From Toxorhynchites rutilus septentrionalis (lineage: Eukaryota > Arthropoda > Insecta > Diptera > Culicidae), in NCBI RefSeq assembly GCF_029784135.1, contig NC_073745.1, positions 62,598,718 through 62,662,717 on the forward strand: a stretch of 64,000 bases of DNA, given 5' to 3'. Under the pieces are notes generated by a model that saw only the letters and a program-made list of their open reading frames with translations, had not been told where the DNA came from and made no database searches. Both the position numbers and the translations under genes were made by a program. This document shows, in pieces, positions 23,601 to 36,800 of this stretch. Position 1 is the first letter of the stretch; the number at the start of each line of letters is the position of its first letter.

Positions 23601-26600
23601 CTTATGGACGGGGTAAAGAGGAAGGTGCGAGCATACGGGCTTGGGCTCGAAGTATGAATAAAAAGAAAATGCCAAAAATAGTTTTTATTTTACTGTCTAA
23701 AATTTTCAAAAGGATCGGTCTACTGGGCGAATTTCTACAGCGTTTTTCCATGATGCAATTTGATGTGACACACCCTTTATTCAGCACAAAAATATTCAGT
23801 TATCATTGGCGGTAGCGATTCCCATTCACAGTAACGTGCCGGTCTTGATCATCACGGAAGAAGTACGGTCCAATGACGCCACCGAACCATAAACCGCACC
23901 AAACCATAATTTTTTCGGGATGCAATGGTGACTCATGGAGTATGTGTGGATTGCTGCCTGATCAATAACGCATATTTTGCTTATTGACGAAGCCATTCAG
24001 CCAGAAATGAGTCTCATCGCTGAAAATGATTTTTCGATGAAAATCCGGATCATTTTCAAGTTGTTGCTCAGCCGAATTCACGAACATACGATCCTTCTGG
24101 TGGTCAAGCGGCTTCGATTCTTTCGTCAATTTGATCTTGTAAGTATGTAGGCCAAGATCTTCTCGCAAAATTCGCCACAACGACGTCACAGAGATGTACA
24201 ACGCTTGAGAACGACGTGTGAGACTGATTTGGTTCTTCCTCAATTGATGCGCTAGTGATGCAATACTTTCGACACTACAGGCACTTCTTTGTCTCACTGG
24301 TACGGAAACATTTTGTACTTTGCCTGTGGATTCAATTCCTTCCACTAAACGCAGGCAGGACGACTATGACGACCGTAAATTGGACGTAGCGCTCTTAAAG
24401 TTGAGGCCATTGACTCCGAATTTCGGTGGTAAATTTTAATAATCTCGACTCGTTGTTGGATTGTATATTTTTCATTATGAAATGGCAAACCTTACTGAAG
24501 AGAAATATCAAGAGAGCGGGAAAAAATATGGCGTCGTTTGCTGTCCCTATCGGTCTATTTTTGTAGCGTCTCTATTGAAATACCCGTAATTAGGATTGTT
24601 GATATCATTGATCATGCAGTGGATTCTTCTCCGATACGAGATGGATGTAAAAGGTTTGTATATGAAGCGCAAAATATGCCACCCATCGTTCGCCTAGTAA
24701 ACAAAAAATGCAAATTACAACATTTATATCAAGCCATTCTTCATATGTTCTGAAGGAAACAATGTAAAATGATGATTTTCTAACCATTTCAGTGTAGAAA
24801 ATGTACTTGAAATCGAAAAATTTGAAAAAAAATCTGATTTAAAAAAAAAAAAATAACGAATTTAATACCAAAAAAACAAAACATCATCATTTTATTCGTT
24901 GCGCCATCTGGTTGTAGGTCTTTCGTAAATTCGTAAATTCGTCAATGGAGCATTGCATAATAATCTTACATCGAACTAATAATACTACATGGGCTGAAAA
25001 GTCCCGGGATTTTCAACAGAAGATTCATTTCGAGAGCTACAATTGTTTAAGTGTCACTACCTGAACCTTCGTATAGAAAATGGTTGCAGTGGTTGACGAA
25101 ATGTAGTTCCACTTCTGCCAGTAGGAATTTCAAAAGAACGAGTGGGATGCATTTTGCACGACATTTTGTACATGAATCCGTGCGATGAGTGCCACGTTTT
25201 CTGACTACCAAAAACAACGGCGCGTTGATGATTCAACAGTCGGTTTTTGCGTTGTTGAAGCGTAATTGAGTGGACTTCTTTCGACGTTTTGTGACAATGG
25301 ATGAAACGTGGATACATTACCACATTCTGAGTCCAATAGGCAGTCTGCAGAGTGGCTCTGAGGCATCTTTCGAAGACGTTTCGTACTACAAAAAGGGAAT
25401 CGAAATGCTGGAAACTCTCTATACCAAGTGTATTGGTCTTGAAGGAAACTATGTTGCGGTTATTGGTCAGCATAGTTTCCTTACAGCTTTTTCCAAAAAA
25501 ACGATTGTTTTCATTAAAATTTCCGGGACTTTTCAGCCCATTTCAATCACTATGGTGTATCGAGAAATGTTATCTTTTTTTTTTAATCAAAAATTGAAGC
25601 ACTTGAAATAATGGAAAAATTTGGGGCATTAAGAGATTCATGGTTACTCTAATTTATATTTAAATATATTTCTATGCCTTTTCTCGATATACGTGTTTTT
25701 TCAGAATTGTGACTATGTTGTGCGATGTAAAAAAAAAGGGGAAATGATTTTGGATTGTCCGATTTAGGGTGTTTTCATGCAACTAGTAAATGCACATCGA
25801 TTTTCTTTAATGGAAATCACATAAATCAAGACGAGTTTGTTGAAAAGTCCCAAGTCCCTAGTTGCTGATAATACCATAAGGCGTTCAAATTGTCCAAATT
25901 TTCATGTTTTTTAACGATTTGCTTCAAAACGAAATTATGATCATGGTTTGGCCAGTTTTAGAAATTACTATTTCTGAATGATAAAATTTGGATTTTCCAA
26001 GTAGATGTTGTATTTCACATTGCTTGAGTTTGCTGTCATCATATCGATCCATTCATAATTCAGGCTTTCTTCAGAATATTGTCTTTCTTGGGGATTTTAA
26101 AGGTGAACATCACTTAACAAAGAGAAACTTTATTTCTGCTACACATGAAAGACAACATAAAAAAAAACAAACAAACTTCAGCGCGCCAAGCGGCTGCGTA
26201 ACAATGTGGACAAACCAACATAAGTGCATTGAACGAACCATGATCAGAATTGAGGTCATCAAGATGCATTAATTACATGACTTAGATGTATAAATCTGAT
26301 TCAAATGGTGAGCAAGCATGATGTTTGCAATATTTGTAAGTGTCATAATCCTGAAAAGGTCTGAATACGTACCAAATAATCATCTAGTGGTTAACTGATA
26401 GTTAGCTCGAATGAGGGGCGTGTTGGCACCAATAGAAGGTGGACTTTCCAATTCATTAAAATATGTGAATCCGTAAAAATATCCTATGAAACTACTGTAA
26501 AGTTTGAAAAAGACCTTTTTATCTATATGTTTGGAGTCATTTGAATACCTGATTTGATACAGGTGCGCTAAACTAGAGCATTTAAAAAAGTGGACAAACC

Positions 26601-29600
26601 ATGATCATATTTTCGACTGGACAAACCAACATCATTTACCTTATATTTCCAAATTTAGATTTTTCAAGACATTAGAGCCCCGTACTGGTTTATATTTTCT
26701 AATAATAAATATCTAATAATTTAAAAAAAAATTGGTAAATTTCATTTTTTTTTAATTTTCCAATATTTTTTTCTGTTTTTCATATTTACAGAGTCGGACA
26801 AAACGTTAAGACCAATGCTGAAGCAAAAAAGAAAGTGACACAAATTTGAGAAAAAATAATCCAAACCATCCAAATTGATTTGCCTTGTACGAAGAAATTT
26901 TTTTAACATCGCATTTTGAATGAATGACTATTGTTTCAACCACAGATTCTTCGAACAATGCAAATAAATTATTATAAATAAATTGATGCACTAGATTGGA
27001 TTATGTTTTTCTCAAAGTTTTGTCACTTTCTTTTTCTGCTTCCGCAGTGGTCTTAATGTTTTGTCCGAGACTGTATGATTTATTTTTCATAATGTTTCGA
27101 GGATTGAACCTTATATTTTTACCTAATTTACACCGTCTGCTTTTTCTCATGAATTCAACATCTGATCTGTTTGTAGAATTATCCAATTTCGTATGAATAC
27201 GCTGGTAATTCGTTGTGTTTTCGATGGTAATTTTATTTGAAGATATGTCTTGGTACATCATAGTATGATGCACTCAGAGTATTTTTTCATGTTTTTTTTA
27301 TTTCCAAGCGTAATGAGGTGCAATTCCAAATGAAAGCGAACTAAAAGTGCAGATTTTAAAAACTTGTTTTTTTGATTCGAATGAAAGTTTTTATTCCATT
27401 TGGGTTGGAGGAAATATGAGTTTTCCACAGCGTTTGGGAATGTTTAGACTCAAGTGTAACTTTTGAAAACGGCGTATCGATTTTAGTGAGAGAAATCTTT
27501 GATCATTGATCAGTCCTACCGAAATAGTGTCTTAGAAAGAGTTATAGAGTATTGATGTTTAAACACTTCTGAAATCATTCCCTTCCTCTCATCAAATGCT
27601 CTAAGTTTTTCTAAGTTTTTTCATGACATGATTTCTAACAGCAACACGTTTCGACATGCAACTAAAAGCACAAAACAGCCACGCGCAACCAAGAAGGCAA
27701 AGTTTCCCATCACAAAGCATAGAAACAAAAGGAAATTGAACGGTGAATGACGTGTATCTGAGTTATTTTCTCGGGGGAAACTTTTTTTATGCGATCCCTA
27801 TCTACCGCACAAAAAAGGTTTTTTTCAAAATGTGTACCGAACACGATTTTTTAAAGCTGCTGGAGGAGTTTTGCACGATTTATTTTTTTTATTTTATAGG
27901 TCTGCCTTTATTTTTTTTATTCACAAAAAAAGCTTTAATTTGCAAAATCTAAAAAAACATTTTTTTTTATTTTTTCATATCAAATAGAGAGCATGTGGAA
28001 AATTTAAAAAATGGGTACAAGATTTTTGACGAACTTTGTGGAACATCGAATTTTTATGAATTTTCGAAACTTCCAATTTTTTTATGTTAACAATCATTTT
28101 CAGCCACAAATTATGAATTCTGATGTAATTTGAAATAAAAAAGCTTTTTATCAATCTCCTTCCAAATGCAGCCATTCTCGAGATATTTGAAAAAAAAACA
28201 TTTCTAATTCATTGTCTTTTTCAATTTTAATGTTTTTATAAATTTATATATTTTTTTTTATTATTTAAAAAAAAATCATATGAAATAGAAATTCAAAAAT
28301 TCATTTGTATTAAATCATATCAGGATTCATAATTTGTGCCTAAAAATGATTGTTAACATACAAAAATTCCAAGTTTCGAAAATTCATAAAAAGTCGTCGT
28401 TCCACAAAGTTTGTCAAAAATAGTTTTAACCATCTTGTACCCATTTTTTAAATTCTCTAAATGTCTTATATTTTATATGAATAAAAATTTAAAAAAATTG
28501 AAAAATATATATTTTAGATTTTGCAAAAATTAAAGTTTTTATTGTAAATAAAAAAAGTACTAAATTTTTTTCTCAGTGTATATTTGTTTCACCTTTAGAC
28601 ATCAATACTCTATAACCCTTTCTAAGACACTATTTCAGTAGAACTCATAGTTTTTGAGAAATGAATTATCAAAGATTTCTCTTACTAAAATCGATACGTT
28701 CTTTTCAAAAGTTACACTTGAGTTAAAAAGTTCCCAAATGTTCTGGAAAACTAATATTTCCTCCAACCCAAACGGAATACAAATTTTCATTCGAATCAAA
28801 AATACTCATGTTTTGTCATTTGTCGGTTTCATTTGGAATTGCTTAATAGTGTTACGTTCCGCTCTTTCCTTCGCAATTTGAAAAGTTGTTGTTTAGCTGT
28901 ATTTTGTCGATCATTGTAGTTAGTGTTTGGACAATGTATAAGCGACTTCAATAGAGTCATCAGTTTGCCCAAGTTGACCACTGATAATCTTGGTGTTATA
29001 GGGGCGTTTACTAGGCAAATTAATTATGGATTGCCATAATTCTGTTGGCAGGAGATTTTGGCCACGAAGGTTTCCCATGAATGCTTTTTGGCGCTATATA
29101 TGTCGCTCTTGCAGCGGATCAAACTTCCTGAAACACTTGTATCGAGTTTTCTCGCATCATTGTCCTTTGTAGTTTGATAGACTTCTTCACTCCAGTGCTC
29201 CAGCCTGAGCTGTTGCACAGTTATTTTTTTCCTTGTCAGCGGAGTCTGTGAGGCTATGAAAGGCTAAAGGCTAAAGCTTAGAGTTTAAATCTACGATGTA
29301 TTGGAATATTTATTCCGCTAAACAAAGCCCTATGAATATTATTCAAATTATACCGTAAAACTCAAGAAAAATAATAGTAGTTATGCAATAAAAGGATGCT
29401 TGGAACGATTTATGCATACCATATGTTACTTGTTTATTCAATCTGAATATACATTATTGGCTTGAATATTTCATATATCTGTATTTCACATAATTTGGGT
29501 GAACATAGAGAAATAAATAATAACGTGAAATTTTAATAATTATGTAGCAGTATACATATGGTTGTTCTGTTATTTGATGATTCAATAATTCTAATTGCAT

Positions 29601-32600
29601 TGACGTGCTTCTGAAATCGAGTCAACGATCGCTTCCAGTAAATTCAGGAAATTGTAAAAAGCTCACATTATCATCATTGTTTGTGTGTGTGCGTTAATCT
29701 TTGTTTAGTCTACCACCCGTGATTATGAACAAAAAAGATTACAGATCAAATAAGTCATAAATTGGCAACTGAACTATGAGAAAAAAATACGTCAAAAATC
29801 GGTGAAATAATCATAAGCTTGTACACTAAAAACCAACCACAACTAAGCACCGTATGTAAATAACAACTTAAAAATTTGAAAGCGTCGTGTAATAATTTTT
29901 CTCCATTAGACCACTGTGTCATTCGTTTTTTCTCCTAAGAGAGATCCATATCCGCTCATTAGTAACCGTTTAGATTTTTCCACCAACTTCCACCCTGTTT
30001 ATTCTTCTTATATTTGCACAAATGGAGTAATACTGTTCGAGAGTGTGTGTGAATGAGAGAAAGAGAGGAGGAGACAGGTGTTGTGTGATTTGACGAGGAA
30101 CCTTACCGCATAAATTCATCAGGGAATTGGATTTACGTCCCCGGAAATTGGCACCTTTCGCTAGCGAGATACGTGATAAGGTACGACCTCGTTCGATCGT
30201 CGCTGGTTCTGCAAAACAATTATAGTTGGTGATGTGTGATCGGTTTCGTTTGTTTGTTTGTTTGGTTTTGTTTGGTTCTTGTTGTTGTTGCTTTGTGAAC
30301 TCATATTCTCTCGCACACCACACCCTGGATAATGAGGCTGAGGCAAGAGATTCGTGTTTTTTTTCATATGGTTGGAGGAAAACAACATACATCAAGGCTC
30401 TGGTATATTTGAACGGCACAACCGGTGTTTAGTAAGGAAACGAAGCTTTGAAATAAACGGTGGAAAACCAACTAAAGGTAATCGTTTGTCATACGCTTGA
30501 ACTTAACCAAATGTTATATCTGTACTGTGGAGTTTCAATAAAGTATAGAAGGATTATTGAATAAATTTAAAAAATGAGAAAAAATATGAATGTCTCATAA
30601 AATACCTCCACTTAAAGTATAGGAATGAAATTATACTGAGAGGAAAAAAGAAGCCCTGACACCTTAGCGCGAATAAATCGAATGCAGTCGTGTGAATTTG
30701 GGCTTCCAAGAAGAATCAGATTCTTCCATGGTACACGGTTAGAAGAAATATGGCGAAAATAAAAAAAAACGAGAAATTAAACTAAACGCCACCAACCTAG
30801 AACCGTTAGTAAATGAATAATTTTCATGCACTATTCTAATTGGTTATATCAAATCAAGAAAAATGATGAAATGCGTGTTGTCATTCCAATTCGATAATTA
30901 TCATGCGTAAAATGGGGGTGGGTGTCGAATTTGGTTTTGATCTACCGGAAGGTTAACTGAAATGGTTAGGGAACTAACTAAGGAAAGTTAATACAGTTGT
31001 GTTAGAAAGGCTTCATAGGTACGAGAGTGTGTAGTAACCACCACCAACCTCTTCCAGTTTTGTACGAGCCGCGTCGACCAATCGGCGTTGAACTGCTACT
31101 TGGATAATCATCCGGTGATTCTAGAGAGATGGATGGATGATTTGCGTGGCACAACATTTCACAGGGGCACGCGCGATATACAGGTGCAGTTATTACAGGT
31201 GAAGAAAAAAAGAAAGAAAGAAAATGAAAAAAAAAGTGTTGGTTAGTTTCACTCCGACACAGCTTCTAGGAACGCATGTGATCGCATGTTTCTCAAGGCA
31301 TATTTCGACGACGGACGACGAAAGGTGCAAAGGCTAATCTACTGAGTGGTTTGTCTTCACAATGCTAACTTATTACAACACCAACACCAGATGATATTAT
31401 TGAATTTTTAGCGAACATATGTTGATGACAAACACTTGCAAACATCACAAGCCGCTTCCACGGAACACTATTCTTCATGAAATTAGCACGTGAACATTTG
31501 ACGAACATTAACATAGGTTCAAGGCGGGATTGCAGCGAGACAAAAGAAAACAAATCGCTGATAACATACAAACTGAAATACTGAAACAAGGCTAGGGGAC
31601 AAAATGTTGAACGAAGCAATGATAAATGGATTATAACAGTACAAATAGAAGGTGAATGCGGCTAAGCGTGTACAGATATATTACCTCTTATCGCTAGTGA
31701 ATCCTGTGATCCTCGGTAGTAATCTCGTCGCATAGAGTTTGAACTGTGCAGGCCAATCCCTGGGGAGCACGCACCACGACGTTGTTACGGGCGGGGATGG
31801 GTTGACACACGCAAAAGCACAACAAACAAACAGCGTAATCACGTAGGAACAAAAGGGGGTTGTTACATAAAAAAGGGAAAAAACGTAAATTATAATCTGA
31901 ATCATAAACACACATGTTATACAGCAATTCCAAGAAAAAAATGTCTACCAGAAAAATAGTGAAGCGCACCACAAAGGCACCATTATATCAGCCTAGTTGC
32001 ATTCAACTAGTAGATATGCATTTTTAAGTATTAAGACTCATGTTTGACTCACGCCATGGTGTCTCCACTGGCTGAATCCAGTTACATCTATGGAGATGGA
32101 GATGCATGGTAGTTTTGAGACATAATAGGAAAATTACAAACCTGAATCTTTGATATTGGAACGCAAAAAATATCCGTGGTTTTCTCTTCAGTTTTTGATG
32201 GTTTTTAAACGGGTAATGCATCAAAACTTCCTACCCAAATTGAATAGCGCGTCATCAAAGATGTGTGTGGTCTAGCGTTGTCATTGTTTACTGACCCAGC
32301 TTAGATAACAGGGTCGCTCATAAAATAACAAAATGATTAAATATGAAGAGCAACAGGCGCGATTGCATGAAAGGCAATAACGAATAGAATGTAATAAATC
32401 AATGCCAGCAGAAGAAAACCACATGTTTCGTTTCCTTTTCTTCAATTGTTCTATATAGCTTGCGAAAGATAAGGAACAGGGCAATAGGCGTATTACTCAT
32501 AGATATTGTAGCGCTGGTACACAAGCCAAGAAAAGAAGTAAATATTGTATTGCTAAATGTTTCCCACTTGAGCCTTTTTCGTGGGAATCATGTTTTGATA

Positions 32601-33357
32601 AGACCCCAGGCCAGAGCGCTGTATGGGCCACCCGAGAGGTGACAAAAGTTGTTTTGTTCAGGGTTCACCCTTTATCGCATGAAATGAGGGCGAAAGGCCG
32701 AAGAAGAAAAAGGGGCATAAACAAAAACGTTTATGTGGATAACATAAACAAAAACGTTTATGTGGAATTATACGCGGTGGCGTAGAGATTAGAAAAGAAA
32801 ATATATAGATAGGGATTCTTTGCTGCAATTAGCAAAAAGTTAGGTAGTAAAATCTTTTCTTCATGGAATAGGTGTAGAACCGTACAAACAAGCGGGTAGA
32901 ATTTCATGGCAGGCAGATAACCGATTCGGTTATCTGAGTTGGAAAGGGAGATTGTTTCTATCCCTTACATATTTTAGGCTGGGTAAGAATTTCACGTATA
33001 TATAGTCGGGATTCTTGCCTAGCGATTCAGTTCAATCGTTCAATCCTAAGTCTTTGGCATCTTTGGCATCAAAATATCCAGAACGAAATCGACCAATCCA
33101 TTCCTGCGCTCTGCGTTTTCTGCGTGCCGTAAACTTTACAACTTTTTTGTCATGTTTCTGCTGCACATTTGTGGTAAACGAAATCACTAGCATTTCTTCA
33201 GAAATCCCACTTGTTTTCAATTCAATGTAGTCTTTGACCCGATTGGTAAATTTCTCCTTTTTGACGAAATTTTTTTTACATTTTGAAAATGTGTACGTAA
33301 CATCGAGGTAAAAAGTACGTTATCTCTCTCTCTCTCTCTCTCTCTTTCATATCTCTC

Positions 33358-33395
<38 letters not shown>

Positions 33396-33407
33396 ATATC
33401 TCTCTCA

Positions 33408-33447
<40 letters not shown>

Positions 33448-33654
33448 TTTTCTAGACTTATCTCACGTCTTAACTAGGCGAACCTAGCCAGAATTTTCAC
33501 CTGCCCCCGGGCTTCTGAATGCCAAAGGGGGACTAGGCTCTGCGAAATGCACGTATCTGCATGCTCGTGCTGTTTCAGTCCTGACCGAGAAATTGTCGGA
33601 CAATCGCGCAGGTGCTAAGGATGACCGACTTTTGGATCTCTCTCTCTCTCTCTC

Positions 33655-33693
<39 letters not shown>

Positions 33694-33706
33694 CTCTCTC
33701 TCTCTC

Positions 33707-33747
<41 letters not shown>

Positions 33748-33807
33748 CTCTCTCTCTCCTATCTCTCTCTCTCTCTCCTATCTCTCTCTCTCCTATCTCT
33801 CTCTCTC

Positions 33808-33887
<80 letters not shown>

Positions 33888-36800
33888 CTCTCTCTCTCTC
33901 TCCTATCTCTCTCTCTCTCTCTCTCCTATCTCTCTCTCTCTCTCCTATCTCTCTCTCTCTCTCTCTCCTATCTCTCTCTCTCTCTCTCTCTCCTATCTCT
34001 CTCTCTCTCTCTCTCTCTCCTATCTCTCTCTCTCCTATCTCTCTCTCTCTCTCCTATCTCTCTCTCTCTCTCCTATCTCTCTCTCTCTCTCCTATCTCTC
34101 TCTCTCTCTCTCTCCTATCTCTCTCTCTATCTCTCTCTCCTATCTCTCTCTCTATCTATCTCTCTCTGTCTCTCTCTCCTATATCTCTCTCTTTCCTCTC
34201 TCTCTCTCTGTCTCTCTCTCTCTCTCCTATCTCTCTCTCTTTCCTCTCTCTCTCTCTCTCTTTCCTCTCTCTCTCTCTCTCTCTCTCTTCCCTATCTCTC
34301 TCTCTCTCTTCCCTATCTCTCTCTCTCTTCTCTATCTCTCTCTCTCTTCCCTATCTCTCTCTCTCTTCTCTATCTCTCTCTCTCTTCCCTATCTCTCTCT
34401 CTCTCTTCCCTATCTCTCTCTCTCTTCCCTATCTCTCTCTCTCTCTCTCTTCCCTATCTCTCTCTCTCTTTCCTATCTCTCTCTCTCTCTTTCCTATCTC
34501 TCTCTCTCTCTTTCCTATCTCTCTCTCTCTTTCCTATCTCTCTCTCTCTTTCCTATCTCTCTCTCTCTCTCTTTTATATAACTGAGCAATATCACATCTC
34601 TCCTTCAGCTCACATCTCTCCCTGATGCTCCCTCAGAGCATATTATGGTAATTAGTGCTTGTGACGGAGCTTAGTGCCGCATCCTATCAGGATTCTCACT
34701 TGTATTTTAGGTGACTTAGTATTTGTTTACGCGGCCCAAATACAACCGCTTCGATGGGTCACGCATTGAGTAATTTCACTTCTCTACTGAGCGTCTTAAC
34801 GCCTTGTTGTATGCAAGCGCACAACGAGAGAGACTCGATGTTGTTCGTGAAAGATTAACGGAGAATATGTATGGATGACGCAACCAAAGGGTCGAATCGA
34901 AAAATACCGATCTAAAAAGTTTCATTAAATCTTTTTTCATGGAATTGCTGCATATGTGAATAAAAATGAATATAAAGAACTTTGTCTCGCTTTGGTTTAC
35001 TAAAATGATTATTGTCTGGATGCAATGTCGTTTTTTCTGTAGCTAGCTAAAGGGGGACGACACAGACACAAGCGAACGGAACAATCGGTGCACTTACCAG
35101 TCAAATTAGAATTGGAGCCCTTTTTGCCTCGGCTGCTAAGACTGGAGGTTTCGCTCAAATCAACCGAACCCGTCTCGACGTGTATCGTTTTGGGCCTTGG
35201 TCGGCTGAGTTTCTGAGGTCGCATTTTGGCCGCCGGTGTGGTCGTTTGGTGCATCTGCGCTGACGGGTGCAGCTGGGCTTGGTGCTGTTGGTATTTGATC
35301 TGTAGCTCTCGATCAATGGTCTTACCCTAAAACGGGGAACAAATTTCGTATAATTATTAAATTATCATGACGAATAACAATAATGACACAACTCACTTCT
35401 CTCTCTGCTTCTTCGATGGCCTTTTTAAGTTTGTGCGCTTCAAGTATGGCCTGTCGTCTGGCAAATTGCTCCTCCTTTTTCCGAGCTCGCTCCTCTTCCT
35501 TCTCGCGTTCCTTCTCCCTTCGCTGCATCGATTCGATTTCTTTACGAGCTTTCGCCTCTTCCGCCTGCTGCCGTCGCTGGAGCGAAAGCAACATGATTTT
35601 CTCCTTTTTCCGTTCCATCTCGTCCACGGAGTTCTGTACGGGGTGTGAAACAAAATTGTGTGTATATTACAAACGTCGATTTTGTAACGGGCATTTGACG
35701 ATATTTCCCCATGATTTTTTTTCCTGCCAGACTAATTTCAGTTTTATTCTGGTAATAAGGAAGTAGTTTTAGCTTCAATCAATCCTGGGATCCACCGAAA
35801 AATCAGTAAAACGCGTTGAAGCACATCCTCACTACTCACCGGATCCAGGTTGGACACATCGGTTCCTATCACCAGTTTCGCCTTCCGCTGGTTCTCGGTC
35901 TCGCTACCGTACCCATCGCCCCCGTTATTATTGTAATGATGATGGATACTGTTATTATTGTGGGCCCCGCTGCCGCTATTGGTATGATTGGTCACGTCCT
36001 CCAGGTGTCTCCTTTCGACCGTATCGCGTTCCAGCGTGCCTGCCATGCTGCTACCGCCGCCGTTGTTGTTGTTGATGCTGCTGTTGCTGTGAATGTTAGG
36101 CCGGTGGCTCCCGGCACTTCCGGCAGCCGTCTCGAACGGTGACGAAGCGCTGTCGATAATACTCCTGCGACCGACCATTTGCTCCTCGTTGAAATTGGCC
36201 GAGAAACTGTTCGCCGTCTTCACGCTGAAGGTGCCGAAATTGTTTTGATTGTTTTCTGATGGAGGGGACGATGGAAGTGCCATGGAAAGAGAGTGAGAGA
36301 GAAAACATCCGTAAAAGGGGATGAGAAAAAAGGGGCAATCGCCTAAGATATCACAAGTTGACCTTCTTTTCGGTGTGTGAACGTGTGAGCTTATTAGTGA
36401 TATGCACTTGACGAAAATCGCTATCGATGGGAAAGTTGAATTTACGATTGCGAAGCGGCAACGGACGGGGAAGCAACAGTTCGGTGCATTAGAGTCAGTC
36501 GAACCCGCTGGAGCGTAAAGTCAAGGTTGCCATATTGGTGCGTAGCGCAAACACCGAAAAGTAATAAAATCACAATTCCGAAAATTCGTTCGAATGATTA
36601 GTTTCATAATAATCACGACCTGCGTGAGTTGCTGTGCGACTGTACGAGAAAAAAGTTAACTAGGTGTCAGTTTTCCCAGCAACACTGACTAAGAGTCACA
36701 CATGGTCAGCTGGAGTTAACCCACCGGTTCATATTGGCGTATCACTGCAAGCGCCGCCGCCACCGCTTCATTCGACAGATAAAGCAGGAAAAAAAGGTTT

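Larger units (their letters stand above)
22218..24585 (-). mobile_element. IS630/Tc1-mariner-type transposon, host of a nested DD37E element
   Basis: The terminal inverted repeats are GGGTTTTTCAATAAAAGCGC at 22218 and, read from 24585, GGGTATTTCAATAGAGACGC. Minus-strand transposase pieces lie on both sides of the ITmD37E insertion at 22622-23777. Removing the insertion leaves an element of about 1.2 kb. Confidence 0.8.

Noticed and set aside
25057..25473. Minus-strand ORF of 138 codons
   Set aside because: It overlaps the deleted mariner, whose plus strand carries the DETW block; the minus frame has no similarity I can name.
32990..33230. Possible gene start with TATA box and initiator
   Set aside because: No supported reading frame follows within the window; kept only as a remark on that intron stretch.
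33593..34625. Two overlapping plus-strand ORFs of 330 and 337 codons made of Ser-Leu repeats
   Set aside because: They are translations of the (TC)n microsatellite; every frame of such a repeat is open.
35367..35766. Plus-strand ORFs of 93 and 127 codons rich in Ser, Leu and Phe
   Set aside because: They are shadows of the charged-helix Patronin exon (GAG/AAG complements).
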